A stretch of 64,000 nucleotides of DNA from the NCBI GenBank assembly GCA_051201585.1, contig CP179198.1:682001-746000 (forward strand), written 5' to 3'. The position numbers and the translations under genes are program-made. The notes under the pieces are model-generated. The model saw only the letters and a list, made by a program, of their open reading frames with translations, was not told the origin of the DNA and did no database searches. Within the stretch, counting starts at the first letter, position 1; every line of letters starts with the position of its first letter. Positions 56,831-64,000 of the stretch are shown in pieces. Source of the stretch: UBA868 sp016776875. GTDB lineage: Bacteria > Pseudomonadota > Gammaproteobacteria > Arenicellales > UBA868.

Positions 56831-57976
56831 TTAGTTCTCTACGGCTCGTTGATAAGCATCGAGAATCAAACTGTGAAAGTGGTGAACCGCATGCTCGCTC
56901 AGCCCACTGTTCTCTGGATCGACCAGATATCGCCCTTGATTAAAAGCAGGTGTTCTCATGCCCCGCTGGACGCTTTCAACAAGCGCAATGTCTTCGGGCT
57001 GCAATGTTTCATCGACAAATTTAATCGCTTCTCGCTCTGCATCGTAGGGAGAGTCGGTTTCAAAAAAGAAATCAAAGACTTCATAGGTCTCTTCGGGGCC
57101 GACGGGGTAAAAACGCCAAACCATGAAGTTTCCTCGACCGGGGTAGCGCATCAGTGTTGTGTTTGGCCATAAGTACCAAACGGCATGATCAGTGACCTCT
57201 GCTGAATCAATTCCGTAAGCCTTATTTTCAGATCGACCGGCTTTCGCCATGTGACTTGAATAGATGCCATGGGTTTTTACCTTATAGGTATCCATCTCAA
57301 CCAACGTGCAAAAATCCCGATGAGCCACCGGGCAGTGATAGCATTCGAGGAAATTATCAACCACGGCTTTCCAGTTCGCTTTGATCGAGTAGCTTAACGT
57401 ATGGGCAAGCGCCAGATTTGATAAATCTGGCGCATAAGAAAGCGCTTCATCCGCCAGGCCTTCGCTTTGCTCGGAAAGCGAAATCGCATTTGGATTCAGA
57501 TTTACGAATACCAGATGACAAAAAACCTCGACCTGAATCGAGTCAAGACAAACCTCCTCGACAACAAAGTCTTCAATTAATTCCGACCGCCGAGCGCTGG
57601 CAAGTTTGCCGTTAAGCTCATAGACCCAGGCGTGGTAGGGGCAGGCGATTGAATTTACCCGGCCCCTGCCTTTTAGTAACTCATGACCACGGTGTTTGCA
57701 GACGTTATAAAACGCTTGGAGTTCACCAGACTTATCACGACAGGCAAAAACGCTCTGGCCCTGGATCTCGGTTGCAACATAATCGCCAGAACTTCCCAGT
57801 TGATTTTCGTGACAGAGAAATTGCCAGCTGTTGTGAAAGATATGCTGACGCTCAATTTCAGCAAAAAGCGGATCTTGGTAGCATCTTGAATGAAGCGAAT
57901 GAGAGCGGGAAGCAACGGGGTCAAATCCATTGCTGATCTGGGAGAAGGTGGCTTGACTGAGTTTAGTAATGCTCAT
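56831..57976 (-). CDS. Carnitine/betaine-type Rieske oxygenase (CntA/YeaW-like alpha subunit)
   Basis: 381 residues, normal for CntA-like oxygenases. Rieske ligands C93/H95 (VCKHRG) and C112/H115 (CPYHAW). The catalytic region VVDNFLECYHCPVAHRDF supplies the iron ligands and the bridging Glu used by CntA-type enzymes. The C-terminal ETLQPEDIALVESVQRGM and SGLSEHAVHHFH are typical. CntA cleaves carnitine and YeaW also takes betaines to trimethylamine; GbcA uses glycine betaine. No reductase subunit (CntB/GbcB) gene is adjacent. This gene heads the minus-strand methylated-amine island and faces the carbonic anhydrase gene. Confidence 0.88.
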   Translation of the reverse strand: MSITKLSQATFSQISNGFDPVASRSHSLHSRCYQDPLFAEIERQHIFHNSWQFLCHENQLGSSGDYVATEIQGQSVFACRDKSGELQAFYNVCKHRGHELLKGRGRVNSIACPYHAWVYELNGKLASARRSELIEDFVVEEVCLDSIQVEVFCHLVFVNLNPNAISLSEQSEGLADEALSYAPDLSNLALAHTLSYSIKANWKAVVDNFLECYHCPVAHRDFCTLVEMDTYKVKTHGIYSSHMAKAGRSENKAYGIDSAEVTDHAVWYLWPNTTLMRYPGRGNFMVWRFYPVGPEETYEVFDFFFETDSPYDAEREAIKFVDETLQPEDIALVESVQRGMRTPAFNQGRYLVDPENSGLSEHAVHHFHSLILDAYQRAVEN

Positions 57977-58139
57977 TTTTGTAGTCGCCCAATTTGATCC
58001 CCAATCGTATGATACCGCTTTTACTCACCGTATTTCGTTTGTGAATCTGCGGTTCGGTTAGTATCGACTCAATTTTTTAGGCTCTTAGTTGTATGGATGA
58101 TGATATTGGTAGAATACAGTCCAAAATGAGTAGAAAACG

Positions 58140-58754
58140 ATGAAAAAACTTTTTGATAATAATCAAGCGTGGGCGGACTTAATAAAAAAAGATGATCCGC
58201 AGTTTTTTTCAAAATTAGCAGCCCAGCAGAATCCGGACTACTTATGGATTGGCTGCTCTGATAGTCGTGTACCAGCTAATCAGATTGTCGGTCTTCTGCC
58301 GGGCGAGCTATTTGTTCATCGAAACGTCGCAAATCAAGTAATTCATACGGATCTTAATTGTCTTTCCGTTATTCAGTATGCTGTAGAGGTTCTGAAAGTG
58401 AAACATATTATTGTTTGCGGGCATTATGGATGTGGCGGGGTAGAAACAGCGATAAGTGATCGCCCAAGCGGTTTGATCGACAACTGGCTGTTGCACATCA
58501 AAGATCTATATCATCGCAAGCGGTCTGATTTTGCTGATATCGAAGACCAAGAAGCTAAGGTCGATCGCTTGTGCGAGATGAATGTTGTCGAGCAAGTTAA
58601 TAATGTCTGTCATACAAGCATCGTTCAGGATGCGTGGCAACGAGGCCAACAACTACAGGTGCACGGGTGGATCTACAGTATTAAAGATGGACTCTTGAGA
58701 GACCTTAACGCGACATTTGACGCGCCTGATCAGGTACCAGCGGTTTATCGCTAA
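58140..58754 (+). CDS. can: Beta-class carbonic anhydrase
   Basis: 204 residues. Zinc ligands in IGCSDSRVPANQI (Cys, Asp) and CGHYGCGGVETAI (His, Cys), with ELFVHRNVANQV between them, as in the E. coli Can group. Interconverts carbon dioxide and bicarbonate in the cytoplasm, supporting carboxylases. Preceded by 163 bp of AT-rich DNA from the Rieske gene and followed by the sugar-nucleotide locus at 62 bp. Confidence 0.95.
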   Translation: MKKLFDNNQAWADLIKKDDPQFFSKLAAQQNPDYLWIGCSDSRVPANQIVGLLPGELFVHRNVANQVIHTDLNCLSVIQYAVEVLKVKHIIVCGHYGCGGVETAISDRPSGLIDNWLLHIKDLYHRKRSDFADIEDQEAKVDRLCEMNVVEQVNNVCHTSIVQDAWQRGQQLQVHGWIYSIKDGLLRDLNATFDAPDQVPAVYR

Positions 58755-58816
58755 CGATTAATGACTTTCGCTAAAGTTAAATTGCTTGAAAAAATTAGAG
58801 ATGACGGAGGTATAAA

Positions 58817-59590
58817 ATGAAAGCTGTGATTTTAGCTGGAGGCCTCGGAACTAGGCTTAGCGAAGAAACCGCGAATCGACCGAAACCAATGATAGAGATT
58901 GGAGGCAAACCAATCCTATGGCATATCATGAAGTCGTATTCCCATTATGGCGTTAATGATTTTATTATTTGTTGTGGTTATAGGGGATACGTAATCAAGG
59001 AGTATTTTGCGAATTATTTTTTGCATAATTCAGATGTCACTTTCGATATGAGTGAAAACTCAATGAGAGTGCATCAAAAAAGAGTGGAGCCGTGGCGAGT
59101 TACGCTTATTGATACTGGAGATGGTGCCGAAACAGGGGGTCGCCTAAAACAGGTTGCTGATTACCTCGAAGGATCCGATGAGTTTTGTTTCACCTACGGA
59201 GACGGAGTTTCTGACCACGATATTGCAGAGTCGATTAATTTTCACAAAGGGCATGGGAAATTAGCAACAGTTACGGCAGTACTTCCTCCAGGTCGCTTTG
59301 GAGCGCTTAATATCCACGATTCAAAAGTGCACGAGTTTCAAGAGAAACCCAAGGGTGATGGCGGGATGATCAATGGAGGATTTTTTATTTTGTCCCCTAA
59401 AGTATTGAACTATGTGAATGACATTAATATGCCTTGGGAGCAGGATCCTCTTCGAGCGCTTGCTTCAGATGGTGAATTAATGGCTTTCGAGCATAGTGGC
59501 TTTTGGCAACCAATGGATACCTTGCGAGATAAACAATTGCTGCAAGAGTTATGGCAGAGCGGTCGCGCCCCCTGGAAAGTATGGGATTAG
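58817..59590 (+). CDS. rfbF: Glucose-1-phosphate cytidylyltransferase
   Basis: 257 residues, standard size. CTP-dependent nucleotidyltransferase making CDP-glucose, the first step to CDP-linked dideoxyhexoses. Seen: AGGLGTRLSEETANRPKPMI (nucleotide binding), VILAGG start, YGDGVSDHDI and INGGFFILSPK, with GFWQPMDTLRDKQLL at the C-terminus. GGAGG lies 8 nt before the ATG (GACGGAGGTATAAAATG). It overlaps the rfbG start slightly, consistent with one operon. Confidence 0.95.
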   Translation: MKAVILAGGLGTRLSEETANRPKPMIEIGGKPILWHIMKSYSHYGVNDFIICCGYRGYVIKEYFANYFLHNSDVTFDMSENSMRVHQKRVEPWRVTLIDTGDGAETGGRLKQVADYLEGSDEFCFTYGDGVSDHDIAESINFHKGHGKLATVTAVLPPGRFGALNIHDSKVHEFQEKPKGDGGMINGGFFILSPKVLNYVNDINMPWEQDPLRALASDGELMAFEHSGFWQPMDTLRDKQLLQELWQSGRAPWKVWD

Positions 59591-60696
59591 AAACTAAAAG
59601 TATGACTTTAAAAACTAATAGTATTAATCTGAAGTTCTGGAAAGATAAGAGAGTATTGCTAACTGGACATACCGGCTTTAAAGGCAGTTGGCTCAGTCTT
59701 TGGTTGCAGTCATTAGGCTCTGACGTTCATGGGTTTGCGCTTCCGCCTTCCTCAAATCCGTCGCTTTTTAACATCGCGAGTGTCGATAGTGGAATGAGAA
59801 GTGTTTTTGGAGATATCCGGGATTTAGATGCTATTCGAGAGACGATGGACTCTTTGCAGCCCGACATTGTTATTCACATGGCTGCGCAGGCGATTGTTCG
59901 GACGTCTTATGATTTTCCTATCGAGACATTTTCGACTAATGTGATGGGTACAACAAATTTGCTTGAAGCCGCGAGACTGAATGATTCGGTTAAGGCAATT
60001 GTTAACGTCACGACGGATAAGTGCTATCAGAACAAAGAGTGGCTATGGGGGTACCGTGAAAATGACTCCCTGGGCGGTTATGATCCCTATAGTAGTAGCA
60101 AAGCTTGCTCTGAGCTGGTCACAGACGCTTACAGACGATCTTTTTTTAGATCGAAGGACCTCAATCTGGCCTCGGCAAGAGCTGGAAATGTGATTGGAGG
60201 TGGTGATTGGGCCGCGGACCGTTTAATTCCAGATACTTTAACGGCATTTGAAAAAAATGAACCTGTCGTGATTCGCAATCCGGAGTCATTCCGCCCGTGG
60301 CAGCATGTGCTAGAGCCATTGTCGGGGTATATGATGCTTGCGGAGCGACTTTTTGAGCAAGGGGAAGAGTTTGCTGAGGGTTGGAATTTTGGACCCTCGG
60401 ATGACGATGTAAGATCAGTCGTGTGGATTGTTGAGCGCATGGCTGAATTTTGGGGAGGTGGAGTGGGCTGGAAAGTTGATAATTCGAATCATCCTCACGA
60501 GTCTAAGTGCCTGAAACTGGATATCACAAAAGCGAAGATTGAACTGGGATGGCATCCGACTTGGCGCCTTGATAAGTCTTTAGAGAAAATTGTGGATTGG
60601 CACCAGTCATGGTTGAGAAGAGATAACATGAGAGATAAATGCCTCGAGCAAATTTCTGAATTTGTTTCGGATTGGAGCAATGCAACTGCTAATTAA
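59581..60696 (+). CDS. rfbG: CDP-glucose 4,6-dehydratase
   Basis: 371 residues from ATG 59581, which overlaps the rfbF stop by 10 bp; ATG 59602 is an alternative. SDR-type NAD-dependent dehydratase: TGHTGFKGSWLSLWL (cofactor), HMAAQAIVRTSY, NVTTDKCYQNKEW (catalytic region) and the YSSSKACSELVTD Tyr-Lys motif. Converts CDP-glucose to CDP-4-keto-6-deoxyglucose, the substrate of RfbH. The AAGCTT at 60102 is intact in frame (SSKACS). Confidence 0.95.
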   Translation: MGLETKSMTLKTNSINLKFWKDKRVLLTGHTGFKGSWLSLWLQSLGSDVHGFALPPSSNPSLFNIASVDSGMRSVFGDIRDLDAIRETMDSLQPDIVIHMAAQAIVRTSYDFPIETFSTNVMGTTNLLEAARLNDSVKAIVNVTTDKCYQNKEWLWGYRENDSLGGYDPYSSSKACSELVTDAYRRSFFRSKDLNLASARAGNVIGGGDWAADRLIPDTLTAFEKNEPVVIRNPESFRPWQHVLEPLSGYMMLAERLFEQGEEFAEGWNFGPSDDDVRSVVWIVERMAEFWGGGVGWKVDNSNHPHESKCLKLDITKAKIELGWHPTWRLDKSLEKIVDWHQSWLRRDNMRDKCLEQISEFVSDWSNATAN

Positions 60697-60940
60697 CTTG
60701 CAATCGAAACCAGGTTGTTTATTTTTCGAGTGAAAATATATTGCGTAGGCAACTGCTGATGAAAACTCTCATCGATGGGTATACGCTGGCAATAAGCTGG
60801 CAATAAGCTGGCAATAAATAGAAATAACTAATCAAATATATTTGTATCGAAGAGTCCCGACGTACTTTGAGATTAAAATTTTTTTAGAAAATAAATTTAT
60901 CCTATTAATTTAAGACCGTTCAACTCATTACTGACCACAT
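60697..60940. other. AT-rich spacer between rfbG and rfbH with a tandem repeat
   Basis: 244 bp, much richer in A and T than its surroundings, without a gene. It contains the 11-bp tandem repeat (listed separately) and then a run of A/T-rich sequence (AAAATTTTTTTAGAAAATAAATTT) before rfbH, which could contain a promoter. Such spacers are common inside O-antigen loci. Confidence 0.6.
60785..60817. repeat. Three tandem copies of an 11-bp unit
   Basis: GCTGGCAATAA repeated three times in perfect register (60785-60795, 60796-60806, 60807-60817), 124 bp before the rfbH start. It lies in non-coding DNA; a change in copy number would alter spacing by 11 bp, about one helical turn. One truncated flank (AATAGAAATAACTAA) follows. 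Confidence 0.95.
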
Positions 60941-62257
60941 ATGAAGACATCTGAAACATTAAGAGCAGAAATTTTGGGACTCGTTAGGGAGTACTCGGAG
61001 CTTGAGAATCGCCCTTTAGGCTTCATGCCCGGAGAGTCTTCGGTCTCCGTGTCTGGGAAAGTAATCGGTTCGGCCGAACTTTGTAATATGGTTGAGGCAA
61101 GCCTCGATGGTTGGTTGACAACTGGTCGGTTCAATGATCAGTTTGAGACTGAATTAGCGAAGTTTATCGGGGTTGATCATCTGATGACGGTCAATTCCGG
61201 GTCTTCTGCCAACCTCGTAGCTTTTAACACTCTCACAAGCCCTAAACTTAAGGATCGGGCGATAAGAGTGGGTGACGAAGTGATAGGGGTTGCTGCCGGC
61301 TTTCCAACCACGGTTAACCCGATTCTTCAATTTGGGGCTGTACCTGTTTTTGTTGATGTGGAGTTGGCGACGTACAACATCGATGCGGAGAAAATCGAAG
61401 CGGCAATTACCGAGAAAACCAAAGCGATTATGCTGGCTCACACGCTTGGCAATCCCTTTAATCTCGATGTCGTTACAGACCTTTGTAAAAAATACAATCT
61501 ATGGCTTGTGGAGGATTGCTGCGATGCGCTAGGGTCGACTTACGACGGAAAGATGCTAGGGACCTTTGGAGATATTGGCACTTTAAGCTTCTATCCAGCT
61601 CATCACATAACAATGGGAGAGGGCGGCGCGGTGTTCACCAATCACTCCCAACTTAAAGTGATCGCGGAGAGCTATAGAGATTGGGGTCGCGACTGTTACT
61701 GTGCGCCGGGAAAAGATAATACTTGCGGTAAACGTTTTGAATGGCAACTGGGAAGTCTGCCGAAGGGATACGATCATAAATATACGTATAGCCATCTGGG
61801 CTTTAATCTCAAGATTTCGGATATGCAGGCGGCATGCGGTCTTGCCCAACTTCAAAAAGCAGATGCCTTTATAAAGAAGAGAAAGCAGAATTTCGTTTAT
61901 CTGAAAGAGCGTTTATTAACCTGTGAAGAGTTCTTACTACTTCCGAAAGCTGCTCCAGAATCGGATCCTTCTTGGTTCGGATTCCCGTTAACTCTAAAGC
62001 GAGAAGCAGAAGTTGCCCGAGTAGATCTTCTTAATTATCTTAATGAAAATAAGATTGATACCCGCTTGCTTTTTGCTGGAAATCTTACTCGTCAGCCTTA
62101 CATGCAGGGACGTAATTTTCGCGTCTCCGGCGATCTTAAATGTACTGATATTGTCATGAACGATACTTTTTGGCTTGGAGTGTTTCCAGGCCTTGATGAG
62201 AGCCACCTTGACTTTGTTGTGGATAAATTAGAACAGTTTTTTGGGCTCGGTTTTTAA
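60941..62257 (+). CDS. rfbH: CDP-4-keto-6-deoxyglucose-3-dehydrase (E1)
   Basis: 438 residues; PMP- and [2Fe-2S]-dependent enzyme that removes the C3 hydroxyl of CDP-4-keto-6-deoxyglucose, the key step to 3,6-dideoxyhexoses. The PLP-Lys of the aminotransferase fold is replaced by His (FYPAHHITMGEGG, H221), as in Yersinia E1. Cluster cysteines have the E1 spacing Cys-X57-Cys-X1-Cys-X7-Cys at C194, C252, C254 and C262. Other markers: FMPGESSVSVSGKVIG at the N-terminus, YTYSHLGFNLKISDMQAACG. Its reductase partner (E3, RfbI) is not seen in the window. Confidence 0.96.
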   Translation: MKTSETLRAEILGLVREYSELENRPLGFMPGESSVSVSGKVIGSAELCNMVEASLDGWLTTGRFNDQFETELAKFIGVDHLMTVNSGSSANLVAFNTLTSPKLKDRAIRVGDEVIGVAAGFPTTVNPILQFGAVPVFVDVELATYNIDAEKIEAAITEKTKAIMLAHTLGNPFNLDVVTDLCKKYNLWLVEDCCDALGSTYDGKMLGTFGDIGTLSFYPAHHITMGEGGAVFTNHSQLKVIAESYRDWGRDCYCAPGKDNTCGKRFEWQLGSLPKGYDHKYTYSHLGFNLKISDMQAACGLAQLQKADAFIKKRKQNFVYLKERLLTCEEFLLLPKAAPESDPSWFGFPLTLKREAEVARVDLLNYLNENKIDTRLLFAGNLTRQPYMQGRNFRVSGDLKCTDIVMNDTFWLGVFPGLDESHLDFVVDKLEQFFGLGF

Positions 62258-62267
62258 TTGATATAAG

Positions 62268-62972
62268 ATGAATCAACTATTACTTTTCGGCGCGACTGGG
62301 GCGATTGGTACCGCTACACGAAATTTTTTTAAAAAAAATGGCTGGCGCGTCACTGGCGTCTCAAGAGTAAAGACTCTGAATGAAAGTGACATAGTCTGGG
62401 CGCCGTTTGACGCATCGGAAGATAACAAAATAATCAGTGAGAAGTTGCGTCAGAACGGGCCGTTCGACGCCGTTTGTTGGGCGCAAGGCGCCAACTGCAC
62501 TGACTCTATCTATAGCTTTGATGTTAACCAACATCAAGCGCTTTATGAAGCAAATGTTCTGTTTGTGCTGTCGACCCTGAAAACACTGCTCGAAGAGGAT
62601 GTTCTTGAAAAGCCTTCACGACTATGCATTGTCAGCTCTATTTGGCAGAATCGTGCGCGTCAAACAAAACTCTCATATTGCGTGACAAAGTCTGCCCTGA
62701 AAGGAGTCGTTCTTTCGCTGGCGACTGATTTCGCAATTGATGGGCATTTGATTAATGCTGTGCTTCCTGGCGTTCTTGAAACCCCAATGACACAAGCTAA
62801 TTTAAGTCCGGACCAAATCGCTTTTGTAACTGAGCAAACAAAATTTGGGCGTCTGCCAACTCTGGATGATGTCTCATCGGCAATTTATTCTCTTTGTTCA
62901 GTTGAGAATACCGGTGTGACTGGTCAATTTGTCGAGGTTGACCTTGGATTCTCTAATGTCCGAGTTATCTGA
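62268..62972 (+). CDS. SDR-family oxidoreductase of the sugar locus
   Basis: 234 residues. NAD(P)-binding GATGAIGTATRNFFKKNG, AQGANCTDSI and catalytic YCVTKSALKGVVLSLA, with Ser in VSSIWQ; C-terminal TGVTGQFVEVDLG is typical. Starts 10 bp after rfbH and its end overlaps the next gene by 17 bp, so one operon. In related loci such enzymes set the C4 stereochemistry of the dideoxyhexose (abequose, paratose and ascarylose types). Which product is made cannot be read here. Confidence 0.85.
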   Translation: MNQLLLFGATGAIGTATRNFFKKNGWRVTGVSRVKTLNESDIVWAPFDASEDNKIISEKLRQNGPFDAVCWAQGANCTDSIYSFDVNQHQALYEANVLFVLSTLKTLLEEDVLEKPSRLCIVSSIWQNRARQTKLSYCVTKSALKGVVLSLATDFAIDGHLINAVLPGVLETPMTQANLSPDQIAFVTEQTKFGRLPTLDDVSSAIYSLCSVENTGVTGQFVEVDLGFSNVRVI

Positions 62973-64000
62973 ACTTAATGTTCGATCGCAGACTGGGTCC
63001 TATTCGATCCAATTTGGAGGCCTAGATCAATCATTAAAGCATGATCACTCAATGTCAATTTGGTTAGTGGATTCCTGCATTCTCAAACTTTATCCAAGTC
63101 TTATTTTGTTGGAACGATGTGTGCAAATTGAGGTTGACGAGTCCAAAAAAAATCTTTTAACTGTTGCAGATTGCATTGAAAAAGTTCGTAAACTTGGAGC
63201 TAATCGACATTCTCATTTTTTAGCAATCGGTGGCGGTTTTATCCAAGATCTGGCGACTATAACAGCTTCAATTTTTATGCGTGGGGTTGCGTGGACCTAT
63301 ATTCCTACGACTTTACTGGGCATGGCCGATTCATGTGTGGGTGGTAAGTCCTCGATTAATGTTGGGCGATATAAAAATCTTGCAGGAAATATCTATCCTC
63401 CGGATGAAATTTTGATTGATCCAAGTTTTATCAAGACCTTGAATGACGGTCAGCGGATAGAAGGGTTGTGCGAAGCTGTCAAAATATGTTTTGCTGACGA
63501 TGGTGATGCATTTGATCGTTGTCTTGAACTACTTTCAGTGAATTCTGGCTTGCTAGAGAGAGATAAGTTTTCGAGCCTAATTAGTTTGGCGCTTCGGACA
63601 AAGAAAAATTTTGTTGAAAAAGATGAGTTTGACACCGGAATAAGACGTTTACTTAACTTTGGGCATACTTTCGGACATGCGATTGAAGGTGCGACAAGTT
63701 TTGAGATTCCGCATGGGGTTGCAGTTGGTTATGGAATGTTAGGAGCATTGTATTTCTCGAGACTTAAAGGATGGCTTCAAACTCAAAACAGCCGTGCGGA
63801 TAAACTGGGAAGTTTAATCCTTGATTATGTTTCTCAATTGCCAGAGACCCATAGTCGTCTCTTAAAAATGACAGTTAGTGACGCAATGAGAAATTTTAAC
63901 GCGGATAAAAAACACAGCGAAGATGATTATGGCCTAATTGGAGTCCACCAGGATGGGCACTTACGCTTTGAGAAAATATCAAAAGTAAATTCTGTAGAAG
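62956..64000 (+). CDS. 3-dehydroquinate-synthase-like sugar phosphate cyclase, 3' end outside the window
   Basis: A reading frame from ATG 62956 open to the end of the window (348 codons seen). Dehydroquinate-synthase fold: nucleotide-binding GGGFIQDLATITASIFMRG, PTTLLGMADSCVGGKSSINVG, Glu-containing EGLCEAVKIC and the metal-ligand block LLNFGHTFGHAIEGATSFE. The GGGxxGD loop of true AroB is altered to GGGFIQD, which with the sugar-locus setting points to a paralogous cyclase rather than the shikimate enzyme. It overlaps the SDR gene by 17 bp. Product unknown; a cyclitol-type residue for surface glycan is one possibility. Confidence 0.8.
   Translation, partial: MSELSELNVRSQTGSYSIQFGGLDQSLKHDHSMSIWLVDSCILKLYPSLILLERCVQIEVDESKKNLLTVADCIEKVRKLGANRHSHFLAIGGGFIQDLATITASIFMRGVAWTYIPTTLLGMADSCVGGKSSINVGRYKNLAGNIYPPDEILIDPSFIKTLNDGQRIEGLCEAVKICFADDGDAFDRCLELLSVNSGLLERDKFSSLISLALRTKKNFVEKDEFDTGIRRLLNFGHTFGHAIEGATSFEIPHGVAVGYGMLGALYFSRLKGWLQTQNSRADKLGSLILDYVSQLPETHSRLLKMTVSDAMRNFNADKKHSEDDYGLIGVHQDGHLRFEKISKVNSVE

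Noticed and set aside
1..64000. tRNA, rRNA, CRISPR, insertion sequence or prophage
   Set aside because: I found no cloverleaf-like block, no regular spaced repeats and no transposase, integrase or phage structural gene by reading the sequence. A dedicated search could still find a small RNA.

Overview
The window looks like a chromosomal segment of a free-living, probably marine, aerobic gammaproteobacterium of moderate G+C content. Evidence: a Gram-negative porin, ttcA, rimO, typA, prfC, ppsA/ppsR, a class I fumarase, an ATM1-type exporter and an O-antigen-type locus, next to many genes for taking up and degrading polyamines and methylated amines. I cannot name the genus. I see no rRNA, tRNA, CRISPR array, insertion sequence or prophage.

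Layout. 0-3.9 kb: porin 3' end, terminator, ferric-iron-type fbpBC. 4-8.3 kb: a polyamine uptake operon (potF, broken potG, potH, potI). 8.4-11.6 kb: a BetI-like TetR regulator fused to a Rieske oxygenase, divergent from a flavin amine oxidase, with a 14-bp palindrome between them. 11.6-17.8 kb: acyl-CoA dehydrogenase, quinone-oxidoreductase-like enzyme, APH-like kinase, ATM1-like ABC exporter and SrkA kinase, all on the minus strand. 17.9-20.3 kb: MFS and EamA transporters. 20.5-33.3 kb: housekeeping genes (typA, ppsA, ppsR, rimO, prfC, apeB, ttcA), tupBA and a c-type cytochrome. 33.4-49.9 kb: a very large AsmA-like protein, ornithine-cyclodeaminase-like, polysaccharide deacetylase, MttB-family methyltransferase, pdxH, a periplasmic double thioredoxin, fumarase, a LysM lytic transglycosylase, msrB, P-II, MscS and a cupin. 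49.9-58 kb: a minus-strand methylated-amine island (Old-Yellow-Enzyme-type demethylase, choline sulfatase, dimethylglycine-dehydrogenase-like FAD/GcvT protein, SDR, carnitine/betaine-type Rieske oxygenase). 58-64 kb: carbonic anhydrase and the start of a CDP-dideoxyhexose locus (rfbF, rfbG, rfbH, SDR, dehydroquinate-synthase-like cyclase running off the end).

How it fits together: choline sulfate could be hydrolysed to choline, betaine-type compounds opened by Rieske oxygenases, and dimethylglycine-type products demethylated by the FAD/GcvT and OYE-type enzymes. Polyamines would enter by PotFGHI, and the adjacent flavin amine oxidase is a candidate first catabolic step.

The strongest anomaly is at the DNA level. 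Eight genes carry ten +1 frameshifts in total. Every one is a single extra A or T, and in every case removing the base next to an AGCT tetranucleotide restores the family sequence. I saw no single-base deletions and no isolated nonsense mutations. This suggests a motif-linked consensus error (for example an unrecognised base modification) or an unusual mutational process, rather than ten independent pseudogenes. I therefore annotate these genes at full restored length and mark each break. The strongest biological novelty is the one-polypeptide TetR-Rieske fusion.
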